Shown here in pieces: positions 55,165 through 63,150 of a DNA stretch of 64,000 nucleotides. This DNA comes from Comamonas sp. B21-038 (GTDB lineage Bacteria; Pseudomonadota; Gammaproteobacteria; Burkholderiales; Burkholderiaceae_C). Position 1 is the first letter of the stretch. Each line of letters begins with the position of its first letter. The stretch is from positions 2,914,001-2,978,000 of the forward strand of contig NZ_CP092462.1 in assembly GCF_022387135.1 (NCBI RefSeq). Direction: 5' to 3'. A model generated the notes under the pieces. That model saw nothing but the letters and a program-made list of their open reading frames with translations, did no database searches and was not told where the DNA came from. Position numbers and translations under genes: made by a program.

Positions 55165-56562
55165 ATGTCTCCCTCCTCCCGCAAAACCTGGCAGCTGCTG
55201 ATCCGCAGGCTGCATCTGTACATCGGCCTGCTGGTCGCGCCGTTCATCGTGGTGGCTGCCGCTACCGGCCTGCTGTATGCGCTGACGCCCCAGCTGGAAA
55301 ACCAGCTCTACCGCAGCGCGCTGCAGGCCGAATCGGCGCCAGGCGCCCCGGCGCAGCCGCTGTCGGCCCAGGTGCAGGCCGCCTTGCAGGCCTTGCCGGC
55401 ATCGGCTGCGGTGCTGGCCGTGCGCCCGGCGCCCGATGCCCGCAGCACCACCCGCGTCATGGTGGCCGATGCGGCGCTGGGCCCCTCGGAGTACCGCAGC
55501 CTCTTTGTGAACCCCTACAGCCTGGCGCTGCAGGGCGACCTGACGGTCTATGGCACCAGCGGCGTGCTGCCGCTGCGCAAGCAGCTTGATCTGCTGCACC
55601 GCCAGTTGCTGATGGGTGAATGGGGCCGCACTTACAGCGAACTGGCGGCCTCCTGGCTGTGGGTGGCTGCGCTGGGCGGTGTGGCCCTGTGGTGGCTGTC
55701 GCGCCCGCAGCGGGCTGGCGCCCCTGTGAACCATACTCCGCTGCGCCGCTGGCACCATGGCTTGGGGCTGTGGCTGCTGGTGGGCCTGCTGTTTCTGTCG
55801 GCCACGGGCCTGACCTGGTCGCGCTGGGCCGGCGGCCATTTTGGCCAGGCGCTGCAGCAGATGGGCTGGCAAACGCCGCGTTTGAACACCAGCCTGGGCA
55901 CGGACGCCAGCAGCGCCCATGCCCACCACCAGCCCGCAGACCCGCATGCGGACCATGCAGAGCACCAGGCCGCGCCCATGGCCATGGCTGGTATGGCCGG
56001 TATGGGCCCCATGCCGCAGGACTTTGACACCGCCCTGGCACTCGCCCGACAACATGGCCTGGCATCCAGCAAGCTGGAGATCCGGCCCCCCGCCGCCGCA
56101 GGCAAGGCCTGGACGGTGACGGAGATCAACCGATCGTGGCCGACCGAAGTCGATGCGCTGGCCATGGACCTGGCCAATGGCCAAGTGTTGCACCACAACC
56201 GCTTCAGCGACTACCCGCTGGCCTCCAAGCTGACGCGCTGGGGCATTGACCTGCACATGGGCAGCTGGGGTGTGCTGAACCAGGCCTTGCTGGTGCTGCT
56301 GGGCGCCGGCATGGTGGCGATGGCGCTGACCGGCTGGCTGCAATGGCGCAAGCGCCCGGGCCGCGGCCGCGAATGGCTGCATGGCCAGCTGACCCTGGTC
56401 CACCAATGGCGCCAGTTGCCGCGTACTGCTGCGCTGGCCCTGTTGCTGGTGGCAGCCGCCTTGGGCTGGCTGCTGCCGGTGCTGGGCTGCAGCCTGTTGG
56501 CACTGCTGGCGCTGGATGCCTGGATCTACCTGCGCCGATCGCACCCAGCTGCGCAACACTAG
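55165..56562 (+). CDS. PepSY-associated membrane protein with a His/Met-rich loop
   Basis: 465 residues from ATG 55165. The N-terminal helix (LIRRLHLYIGLLVAPFIVVA) and the motif RRWHHGLGLWLLVGLLFLSA are typical of PepSY transmembrane proteins, some of which reduce iron-siderophores or bind heme. Between helices, residues about 249-287 are rich in His and Met (AHAHHQPADPHADHAEHQ, then repeated Met-Ala-Gly), a likely metal-binding loop, with copper as a candidate. The second periplasmic PepSY-like part and a C-terminal helical bundle follow. It lies 13 bases after the permease gene, and the repeat element begins at its stop codon. Confidence 0.85.
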   Translation: MSPSSRKTWQLLIRRLHLYIGLLVAPFIVVAAATGLLYALTPQLENQLYRSALQAESAPGAPAQPLSAQVQAALQALPASAAVLAVRPAPDARSTTRVMVADAALGPSEYRSLFVNPYSLALQGDLTVYGTSGVLPLRKQLDLLHRQLLMGEWGRTYSELAASWLWVAALGGVALWWLSRPQRAGAPVNHTPLRRWHHGLGLWLLVGLLFLSATGLTWSRWAGGHFGQALQQMGWQTPRLNTSLGTDASSAHAHHQPADPHADHAEHQAAPMAMAGMAGMGPMPQDFDTALALARQHGLASSKLEIRPPAAAGKAWTVTEINRSWPTEVDALAMDLANGQVLHHNRFSDYPLASKLTRWGIDLHMGSWGVLNQALLVLLGAGMVAMALTGWLQWRKRPGRGREWLHGQLTLVHQWRQLPRTAALALLLVAAALGWLLPVLGCSLLALLALDAWIYLRRSHPAAQH

Positions 56563-56725
56563 GGACCCTCTGCCAAACTCCCTGCCGTGGTCTGAACGCG
56601 GACTCGGGCGATCCGCTGCGTTGTCTTCCTTGTCAATAGCTACGGCTCGACTGCAAAAGACGCCTTGCGTCTCATCCCGATCCGCGTCCATCCCGCTTGG
56701 CGAGGGTTTTGCAGAGGATCCCTAG
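56559..56725 (+). repeat. Dispersed inverted-repeat element, copy C (167 bp)
   Basis: Begins CTAGGGACCCTCTGC and ends GCAGAGGATCCCTAG: terminal inverted repeats of about 24 bases with few mismatches. The interior matches copy B (31909-32072, other strand). The TAG stop of the PepSY gene lies inside the left end. The sotB terminator starts three bases after the right end. MITE-like, non-coding. Confidence 0.85.
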
Positions 56726-56728
56726 ACC

Positions 56729-56760
56729 AAAAAAAGCCCGGCACAGAGCCGGTGCCGGGC
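56729..56760 (-). terminator. Intrinsic terminator after sotB
   Basis: Minus strand: GCCCGGCAC / GTGCCGGGC stem, 7-base loop, seven T. Confidence 0.9.
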
Positions 56761-56787
56761 AAGTGGACGGGGTTGGTTCGCAGCAGG

Positions 56788-58002
56788 TCAGTGCGGCACG
56801 ATGCGCGCCGCCGTCCCCGTGGGCGCAAAGCTGCTGCGCCACTTCCAGCCCGCATAGGCACACCACAGCACACCCAGCACGGCAATGCTGCCGCCAACGG
56901 GGCCCAGGTAGTGCAGGCCGGCATGCATGCCCACCTGGCTGCCCAGCAACGCGCCTGCGCCAATGCCGATATTGAAGATGCCCGAGAACAGCGACATGCC
57001 CACATCGGTGGCATCGGAGGCCAGGCGCAGCACCTTGGCCTGCAGCGGCAGCACCATGCACAGCATGACCACGCCCCACACGGCACAGACCAGGTACAGC
57101 GCAGGCGGCCAGCGCGTGCTGGGCAGCAGCAGCCACAGGCAGGCGGTCAGCACCACCATCGCGCCCAGCAAAAAGCCGCGCGGCCAGCGCATGCCAAAGC
57201 TGCTGAACAAAATGCTGCCGACAATGCCCATGCCGCCGTACAGCAGCAGCACCCAGGTGGTCACCTGGTTGTTCAGCCCGGCCTCGCGCTGGATCAGCGG
57301 CTCGATATAGCTGTAGACGGTGAACTGGGCCGTCACCATCAGGATCAGCAGGGCATAGGTGGCCGACAGCGCCGGGCGCTTGAACAGCACCGGAATGCTG
57401 CGCAGCGAGCCGGCATTCTCGCTGGGCAGCAAGGGCAGCATGCGCCACAGCACCAGCATGACGAGCAGCGCCAGCACGCCGATGATGCCAAAGGTCGTGC
57501 GCCAGCCCAGCGCCTCGCCCACCATGCGCCCCAGCGGCACGCCCAGCACCATGGCCAACGTGGTGCCGGTGGCCAGCAGGCCCAGCGCCTGCGGGCGCTT
57601 GTCCTGCGGCGCAATGCGCACCGCCAGCGAGGCGGTGATCGACCAGAACACCGCATGTGCCAGCGCAATGCCCATGCGGCTGATCAGCAAGGTGGCATAG
57701 TTCCAGGCGATGGCCGACAAACCATGGCTCACGATGAATAGCGCGAACACGCCCATCAGCAGCTTGCGGCGTTCGACATTCTTGGTCATCAGCATGCAGG
57801 GCAGCGAGGTGAGCGCGACGATCCAGGCATAGATGGTCAGCATCAGGCCCACCTGCTCGGTGGTCATGCCAAAGCTGCCGCCAATGTCACTGAGCAGGCC
57901 CACCGGCACGAACTCGGTGGTGTTGAAAACAAAGGCGCCCATAGCCAGGGCGAGCACGCCGAGCCAGGCCTGGCGGCGGGTCAAAGATGCGGAGTCAGTC
58001 AT
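56788..58002 (-). CDS. sotB: Sugar efflux transporter SotB (MFS)
   Basis: 404 residues with 12 helices of the major facilitator superfamily. It is strongly like E. coli Sot[72 protein letters not shown], and [20 protein letters not shown]. It would export sugars or IPTG-like compounds. There is no ribosome site before the ATG (58000-58002), and the terminator of ribH ends only seven bases upstream. A start further in would lose family sequence. Confidence 0.93.
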   Translation of the reverse strand: MTDSASLTRRQAWLGVLALAMGAFVFNTTEFVPVGLLSDIGGSFGMTTEQVGLMLTIYAWIVALTSLPCMLMTKNVERRKLLMGVFALFIVSHGLSAIAWNYATLLISRMGIALAHAVFWSITASLAVRIAPQDKRPQALGLLATGTTLAMVLGVPLGRMVGEALGWRTTFGIIGVLALLVMLVLWRMLPLLPSENAGSLRSIPVLFKRPALSATYALLILMVTAQFTVYSYIEPLIQREAGLNNQVTTWVLLLYGGMGIVGSILFSSFGMRWPRGFLLGAMVVLTACLWLLLPSTRWPPALYLVCAVWGVVMLCMVLPLQAKVLRLASDATDVGMSLFSGIFNIGIGAGALLGSQVGMHAGLHYLGPVGGSIAVLGVLWCAYAGWKWRSSFAPTGTAARIVPH

Positions 58003-58008
58003 GGCAAT

Positions 58009-58041
58009 AAAAAAGCCGCAGCCCCAAAGCGGAGAGCGGCT
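58009..58041 (-). terminator. Intrinsic terminator after ribH, abutting sotB
   Basis: Minus strand: AGCCGC / GCGGCT outer stem with an inner GC-rich part, then six T. It lies between ribH and sotB, seven bases before the sotB start. Confidence 0.7.
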
Positions 58042-58116
58042 CGCCAGTGTGCCAAAAAACGCTTACCTGCCCAGAATGGCCAGGGAAAACCCTTTGGTCC
58101 CGGTTGTTGGCAGCTG

Positions 58117-58638
58117 TCAGGCTGCCAGGGTTTGCGGCTGCAGTTGCTGCAATTGCTGCGCTTCCAACGTGCGGTGCAGCTGTACCGTGGCCGCGCAGGC
58201 GCGGGCCAACTCGGCGCCCTTCTTCACAAAATGCTGGTGGAAGAAATCGTGGTGCTCCTGCGATTCATGGAAGTCGCGTGGCGTCAGCACGGCCGAGAAC
58301 ACCGGCACGCCGGTGTCCAGCTGCACCCGCATCAGGCCATCGATCACGGCGGTGGTGACAAACTCATGGCGGTAGATGCCGCCGTTGACCACCAGGCCGC
58401 AGGCCATCAGACCCGCATATTGGCCGCTTTGGGCCAGGCGCTTGAGCAGCAAGGGGATCTCGAAGGCGCCGGGCACATCGTAGAGGTCGATCTGGTCGGC
58501 GCGCCAGCCGTGTTGTGCCAACTCGGCGAGGGCGGCATCGCGGGCCTGGTGCACGATGTCCGAATGCCATTGCGCGCAGACAATCGCCAGGCGTGCAGCC
58601 TTGTTGATGGAGTAAGAAATGCTGGAATGCTGATTCAT
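58117..58638 (-). CDS. ribH: 6,7-dimethyl-8-ribityllumazine synthase, type II
   Basis: 173 residues from ATG 58638 with AAGGAC 8 bases upstream. RibH joins 5-amino-6-ribitylaminouracil with 3,4-dihydroxybutanone phosphate. The pattern DLYDVPGAFEIPLLLKRL, then VVNGGIYRHEFVTTAVIDGL and VPVFSAVLTPRDFH is the type II (decameric, RibH2-like) form with Arg-His-Glu-Phe, as in Brucella. It stands alone, not in a ribBDE operon, and is preceded by an FMN riboswitch. It ends in a terminator near sotB. Confidence 0.93.
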   Translation of the reverse strand: MNQHSSISYSINKAARLAIVCAQWHSDIVHQARDAALAELAQHGWRADQIDLYDVPGAFEIPLLLKRLAQSGQYAGLMACGLVVNGGIYRHEFVTTAVIDGLMRVQLDTGVPVFSAVLTPRDFHESQEHHDFFHQHFVKKGAELARACAATVQLHRTLEAQQLQQLQPQTLAA

Positions 58639-58730
58639 GGTTTTGCTGTCCTTCAATGACCTGAATCAGGGCGCGCGCAAGCCCATCGCAGCACCCCACG
58701 TACAGACGCAGGGCGACACAAGGTTTGCGC

Positions 58731-58882
58731 GATTCTCTTTCATCCGGACTGTGACCGTCGGCTCTGGCATCGCACCAGATCTGCTGACCTTGCGCAGCCG
58801 TAGGCCTTGCAAGCGCTCGCGGGCTCCTGGCTCCTCAAAGCCAGATACCGCCGGTGGGGAATTGCGCCCCGCCCTGAGAATA
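58731..58882 (-). promoter_or_regulatory. FMN riboswitch (RFN element) upstream of ribH
   Basis: The minus strand contains the conserved blocks TTCTCAGGGCGGGG and CCCCACCGGCGG at the 5' side, AGCCCGCGAGCG in the middle, and GGTCAGCAGATC, AGAGCCGACGG and AGTCCGGATGAAAGAGAA at the 3' side. This is the complete RFN aptamer. Behind it CGCGCAA and TTGCGCG arms (58674-58680, 58725-58731) could form the expression hairpin. It should turn ribH off when FMN is high. Confidence 0.95.
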
Positions 58883-59103
58883 ACGCTGAGCCGCTGCCGG
58901 CAAGGCCCTGGAGGGCCCAAGCCTGCTGCAGCTCGCCGGCCGATTGTAGAGGGGCTGCGATACAAACACCGTCACCCAGGTTTTTGGTGCGCAGGAAACT
59001 TGTTATGGATCTAGTTGTGCAGCTTTAGCCCGCCTATCTCCATTACCGCGCCAGCGCTCTACACTGCGGTAGCTAAGCGCTCCATCCATCCCCCGTCCCC
59101 ACC

Positions 59104-59637
59104 ATGGCCCTGCTGAACTTCATGCTCTCCCGCCTCCCCAGCCCGCAAGGGGGCATCCTGCTGCTGTGCGACGCGCAGCAGCGCCTGCGCGCACTGGACT
59201 GGCAGGGCTATGAAGCGCGCATGGCCTTGCTGATGCGCCGCCAGTACCCGCGCGATGCCGTCCAGATGCACAGCAGCGCGGCCGTGCCCGCGCCGGTGGC
59301 CGATGCCCTGGCCGCGTATTTTGATGGCGAGCTGCAGGCGCTTGATCGCCTGGAACTGGCACTGGGTGGCACCGATTTTCAGCGCCAGGTCTGGACGGCA
59401 TTGCGCGCCATCCCTGCAGGCAGCACGCGCAGCTATGCCAGCCTGGCCGCGCAGATCGGGCGGCCGGCAGCAGTGCGTGCGCTGGGCATGGCCAATGGCG
59501 CCAACCCCATCAGCATCGTGCTGCCCTGCCACCGGGTGATCGGCAGCGATGCATCGCTCACCGGCTATGCCGGCGGCCTGGCGCGCAAGCAGTGGCTGCT
59601 GGCGCATGAAGCGCGGCACAGCAAAAAGCCCGCCTAG
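59104..59637 (+). CDS. ogt: Methylated-DNA-protein-cysteine methyltransferase, Ogt type
   Basis: 177 residues. DFQRQVWTALRAIPAGSTRS (helix-turn-helix and Tyr/Arg region), then IGRPAAVRALGMANGANP and the active PCHRVIGSD with Cys142. It repairs O6-alkylguanine by accepting the alkyl group. It is shorter than the other MGMT (46018-46755). Its last codons and stop overlap the terminator of the convergent livK gene (59623-59645). The start MALLNFMLSRLPSPQ has no clear ribosome site. Confidence 0.93.
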   Translation: MALLNFMLSRLPSPQGGILLLCDAQQRLRALDWQGYEARMALLMRRQYPRDAVQMHSSAAVPAPVADALAAYFDGELQALDRLELALGGTDFQRQVWTALRAIPAGSTRSYASLAAQIGRPAAVRALGMANGANPISIVLPCHRVIGSDASLTGYAGGLARKQWLLAHEARHSKKPA

Positions 59638-59645
59638 GGCGGGCT
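59623..59645 (-). terminator. Intrinsic terminator of livK inside the ogt 3' end
   Basis: Minus strand: AGCCCGCC / GGCGGGCT stem with a 3-base loop that holds the ogt stop, then five T. Confidence 0.85.
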
Positions 59646-59675
59646 CGGGGAGGCTATCAGCACCGGTTTGGCAGC

Positions 59676-60806
59676 TTATTCGCCGATCGGGGTCTTCTTG
59701 CCGTCGATGTAGTGGCTCAGCGTGTACAGAGGCACCTTCAGCTCGCCGTTTTCCTGGAACGCAATCTTCGCGGTCACACCGTTGTACTCGGACTTGCGCA
59801 GCTCGGGCAGGTACTTCTTCGGATCGGTGGAATCGGCACGCTTCATCGCGTCGACGATCAGCATGGTCGCGTCATAGAAGTAAGGGCTGTAGACCTGGAA
59901 CACGCCAGGGTTCTTGGCATCGTAGCGCTTCTTCCATTCGGTGCCGCCAGGCATCTTGGCCAGCGATGCACCGCCGTCGGCGCAGACCACATTGCCCAAG
60001 GTCTTGGTGCCGGTGGCCAGCTTGGCCAGCTCGGCCGTGCAGATGCCGTCGCCGCCGAAGAACTTCACATTGGTCATGCCCAGTTGCACCATCTGGCGCA
60101 GCATGGGGCCGGCTTGCGCATCCATGCCGCCGTAGAAGATCGCATCGGGCTTCTTGGCCTTGATGGAAGTCAGGATGGCCATGAAGTCGGTGGCCTTGTC
60201 GTTGGTGAACTCGGACGCCACGATGTTCACGCCCTTGGCGCCCGCGTCCTTCTTGAACACATTGGCCAGGCCTTGGCCGTAGGCGGTGCGGTCGTCGATC
60301 ACGGCCACGTTCTTCAGCTTCAGGGTGTCGGCCGCGTAGCCTGCCAGCGCAGCGCCCAGCGCGTTGTCGTTGGCGATGATGCGGAAGACGCCGGGGTAGC
60401 CAGGGCGGGTCAGTTCGGGGTTGGTGGCCGCGCCGGTGATGAAGGGCACACCGCAGTCGTTGAAGATCTTGGATGAGGGGATCGCGACGCCCGAGTTCAG
60501 AATACCGGCAACCGCCGCCACCTTGTCATCGCAGAGCTTTTGCGCAGCAGCCGTGCCTTGCTTGGGGTCGGCCGCATCGTCTTCGGCCACCACCTCGAAC
60601 TTGATCTTCTTGCCACCGATGGTCACGCCCTGGGTGTTGAGGTCTTCCACCGCAAAGCGCACGCCGGTGACGTTGTCCTTGCCATAGTGCGCCTGAGGAC
60701 CGGACAGCGGGCTCATCGTACCGATCTTCACCACCTCTTGTGCGCTTGCAGCCACGGCCATACCGGCCACCACCAGGGCCACTGCAGCCTTGATACTTTT
60801 ATCCAT
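59676..60806 (-). CDS. livK: Branched-chain amino acid ABC transporter substrate-binding protein (LivK type)
   Basis: 376 residues from ATG 60806, with GGAG upstream. A signal peptide ends about residue 23 (AVAASA-QE). The mature protein is LivJ/K-like: VVKIGTMSPLSGPQAHYGKD, ELTRPGYPGVFRIIANDNAL and KNVAVIDDRTAYGQGLANVF. Its partner permease and ATPase are not in this window, so it may be one of several orphan binding proteins. The substrate could be Leu, Ile, Val or another acid or amide; family alone cannot tell. It ends in a terminator. Confidence 0.92.
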   Translation of the reverse strand: MDKSIKAAVALVVAGMAVAASAQEVVKIGTMSPLSGPQAHYGKDNVTGVRFAVEDLNTQGVTIGGKKIKFEVVAEDDAADPKQGTAAAQKLCDDKVAAVAGILNSGVAIPSSKIFNDCGVPFITGAATNPELTRPGYPGVFRIIANDNALGAALAGYAADTLKLKNVAVIDDRTAYGQGLANVFKKDAGAKGVNIVASEFTNDKATDFMAILTSIKAKKPDAIFYGGMDAQAGPMLRQMVQLGMTNVKFFGGDGICTAELAKLATGTKTLGNVVCADGGASLAKMPGGTEWKKRYDAKNPGVFQVYSPYFYDATMLIVDAMKRADSTDPKKYLPELRKSEYNGVTAKIAFQENGELKVPLYTLSHYIDGKKTPIGE

Positions 60807-61344
60807 TGCGTCGTACTCCATCAAAAGCGTCTGTTAAGCGCCACCGGTACCGGCATCTGCCGCCTTGCCACTTGTAATGGAGGCCGCACATTCGGTACAT
60901 CATCGAACTCGATAGCGTGAGTGAGATTTTTTATCTACCCGGGCCTACGACGGTATTAGGACAAGTCCTGTAAAAATAGCGACACAGTGGGTTTGAAATC
61001 GCATATAAGCGCCAGCACGCAATGCATTCCGGCGATTGCTGCATTGCATCAATGAGAACGGAAACAGCCGTTGTCGGTCTAACTTCTCAACACGAAGAAT
61101 ACGGATATTGACATCCCACAACAGGCATGTCTCCTGCATACCACGCAGGGATTGTCTGTAAAGATTGGCAAAACATGGCATGGCTGTGGCATCGCCGTCA
61201 ACCCCCAAGGCCGGAAAAACGTCTTTACATACATGGGCCCATGTCTCCGGTTTTGAGGGTGTAACGGTTAGCATTGGGAATCGCGATTGCTGGCCCTATG
61301 GCATCACGCAAGTCCTGCCACCACACAACCAGAAAGGCTCGAAT
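60807..61344. other. Gene-free gap between livK and the lipoprotein cluster
   Basis: About 540 bases with no convincing gene. It should hold the divergent promoters for livK and for the lipoprotein genes. A rightward frame through 61165-61344 extends the lipoprotein upstream but lacks signal-peptide logic. I see no clear repeat in it. Confidence 0.5.
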
Positions 61345-61836
61345 ATGAATCATCGTCATCTGCTCAGCATTGCCACCATCGCGTTCAGCGCGCTGGCCAC
61401 GACCGGCTGCGTTGCCACCGGCAGCGACGGCTACTACAGCGATTCGGGCTACGGCAGCTATGGCGGCGGTTATGGCTATGGTTACCAGCAGCCTTCGCAA
61501 ACCATTTATGTGCAGGACCGCTACAACGACGACCGCTATTACCGCGACCGTGAACGTGACCGGGACCGCGCAGCCCGCGAGCGCGAAGCCCGTGAACGCG
61601 AGCGTGACCGTGACCGCGATCGCCAGGCCCGTGAACGCGACCGCGACCAGCGCGCCCGTGACGAAGACCGCCGCCGCGCACTGGAGCGCCAGGCGCAAGA
61701 CCGTGAACGCCAAAACCGCGAGCGCGACCGCAACCGCTTTGGCGAAAGCCGTCACCAGCAGGAATGCGCGGCCGCTGCCCGCCAGAATGCCGCTGGCAGC
61801 GACAATGTGCTGACCCCCAGCCGCCCCTGCCGCTAA
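61345..61836 (+). CDS. Lipoprotein with a long Arg/Asp/Glu-rich tract
   Basis: 163 residues from ATG 61345 with AAAGG before it. The lipobox TTGC marks the lipidated Cys near residue 22. A Tyr/Gly-rich part follows (GGYGYGYQQPSQ) and then about 60 residues almost only of Arg, Asp, Glu and Ala (about 65-130; repeated RDRERDRDR-like units), which would form a highly charged helix or a disordered arm. The end CAAAARQNAAGSDNVLTPS carries a Cys and a last Cys near the C-terminus. It is probably secreted to the envelope. No family is known to me. Confidence 0.75.
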   Translation: MNHRHLLSIATIAFSALATTGCVATGSDGYYSDSGYGSYGGGYGYGYQQPSQTIYVQDRYNDDRYYRDRERDRDRAAREREARERERDRDRDRQARERDRDQRARDEDRRRALERQAQDRERQNRERDRNRFGESRHQQECAAAARQNAAGSDNVLTPSRPCR

Positions 61837-61847
61837 CCCGCTGACCC

Positions 61848-61875
61848 GCCCGCGTGCCGAGCGCGCGGGCTTATT
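61848..61875 (+). terminator. Weak hairpin between the two lipoprotein genes
   Basis: CCCGCG / CGCGGG stem followed by CTTATT. It may lower read-through between the genes. Confidence 0.4.
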
Positions 61876-61893
61876 CCTCAAGGAGTTTTCACC

Positions 61894-62349
61894 ATGCGTA
61901 CCATTCGTCTCGGAACGATGGCCATCGCTGCGGCCAGCGCCCTGCTCTTGGGCGGCTGCGTGGTCGCACCCGCAGACGGCGTGTACTACGGCGATGCCTA
62001 TTCGACCTACTCCACCCCCAGCTATGGCTACGGTTATGGGGGCTACGGGTATGGCTATAACAGCTACCCCTACTACGGCAGCAGCTCGCTGGTCATCCAG
62101 AGCTCTCCGACTTACGTGTATGGCGGCGGGCGCCCCTATTACCGCCCGGGTGGCGGTTACTACCGCCCCGGCGGTGGCTATGACCGCCCCGGCCATGGCG
62201 GCAGCAGCCGGCCACCACCATCGCGACCCCAGCAGTTGGCACCCGGCACGGGCTCCAACTTTGGCCGCCCTTATGGTTCGGGCCCGCGCCCGGCAGCGCC
62301 CGCGTCGCGCCCCAACGGCGGCCGGTTTGGTGGACAGTTCGAGCGCTAA
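61894..62349 (+). CDS. Gly/Tyr/Pro-rich lipoprotein
   Basis: 151 residues. The lipobox LLGGC puts the lipidated Cys near residue 22. The mature protein is almost entirely Gly, Tyr, Pro, Ser and Arg: SYGYGYGGYGYGYNSYPYYG, then YYRPGGG repeats, and a Pro-rich end. Such chains are usually disordered, surface-exposed or bind other proteins. A good ribosome site (CAAGGAG) precedes the ATG. It lies in tandem with the Arg/Asp-rich lipoprotein and probably has a related role. Confidence 0.75.
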   Translation: MRTIRLGTMAIAAASALLLGGCVVAPADGVYYGDAYSTYSTPSYGYGYGGYGYGYNSYPYYGSSSLVIQSSPTYVYGGGRPYYRPGGGYYRPGGGYDRPGHGGSSRPPPSRPQQLAPGTGSNFGRPYGSGPRPAAPASRPNGGRFGGQFER

Positions 62350-62364
62350 CCTTCGGTCACCACC

Positions 62365-63138
62365 ATGCGCCTCATGCCACGCCCCCCTCTGCCCAGCCTT
62401 CGCTATGCCGCATGGCTGGGTTTTTGGTGTGCTTGCGCATTGGCGGCGCCGTTGGCGCAGGCCCAGGTCACCCGCTGCGTGGACCCGGGCACGGGCAAGG
62501 TGACCTACACCGATGGCGCCTGCGCCAGCGGTGCCAGCGCGACCGAGATAGAGCGCCGCAAATCCGATGAGGAGCTGGCCCAGGACCGCGCCCGCGAGCA
62601 GGAAGCCCTGCAAGCCAAGGCCGAGCGGCGCCAGCAGGAGCTGGCCCAGCGCCGGCTGCAGGCCGATGAACGCGCCGAGGATTTGGCGCAACGGGCCGCC
62701 AACCGCCCCGCTCGCGCCAACCCCGCGCAGTCAGCCGCCTGCCAGCAATCGCGTGAGCGCTACAGCGCCGCATCCGAAGAGGCTGCCGACAAGACCATGG
62801 GCAGCCATGCCCGGCTCGATGCGGCCAAGCGCCAGATGGAGCTCGACTGCATGGGCCCCGAGGCCTATAGCCGGCTGGAGGCCAGCCGCCCCGCCCCGAC
62901 GGCGGTACTGCCCGCTGATCCCTATTGGGACGGATACCCATACCGCCCCCATCGCCCCCGCCCACCGGCACCACCCCCCGCCCCTGCACCCAGCATCAGC
63001 CGCTGCGATGTGTTCAAGTGCTTGGATACGCAGGGCTATTCGCACCCCCGGGGCCAGATTGGCGAAACCGCACGGCCACCGAGCCCCGGCGCCAACCCGC
63101 GCAGCTGCCGCAGCCAGGGCGGCTCGGCACCCTGCTAG
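62365..63138 (+). CDS. Exported DUF4124-like protein with coiled-coil and Pro-rich tail
   Basis: 257 residues. A signal peptide ends near LAQA-QV (about residue 33). The mature start VTRCVDPGTGKVTYTDGAC is DUF4124-like, with two Cys. From about 60 to 115 comes a charged helix of Ala, Glu, Gln and Arg (DRAREQEALQAKAERRQQEL), likely coiled coil. A Pro-rich segment (about 195-215) and a small C-terminal domain with Cys follow (SRCDVFKCLDTQGY). Function unknown. It begins 15 bases after the lipoprotein gene. Its stop is 13 bases from the end of the convergent epimerase gene. Confidence 0.75.
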   Translation: MRLMPRPPLPSLRYAAWLGFWCACALAAPLAQAQVTRCVDPGTGKVTYTDGACASGASATEIERRKSDEELAQDRAREQEALQAKAERRQQELAQRRLQADERAEDLAQRAANRPARANPAQSAACQQSRERYSAASEEAADKTMGSHARLDAAKRQMELDCMGPEAYSRLEASRPAPTAVLPADPYWDGYPYRPHRPRPPAPPPAPAPSISRCDVFKCLDTQGYSHPRGQIGETARPPSPGANPRSCRSQGGSAPC

Positions 63139-63150
63139 CCCAGGCGAGGC

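Noticed and set aside
61543-61740. Short repeats that might suggest CRISPR or a tandem array
   Set aside because: They are in-frame Arg/Asp/Glu codons of the lipoprotein, with variable units and no spacers.
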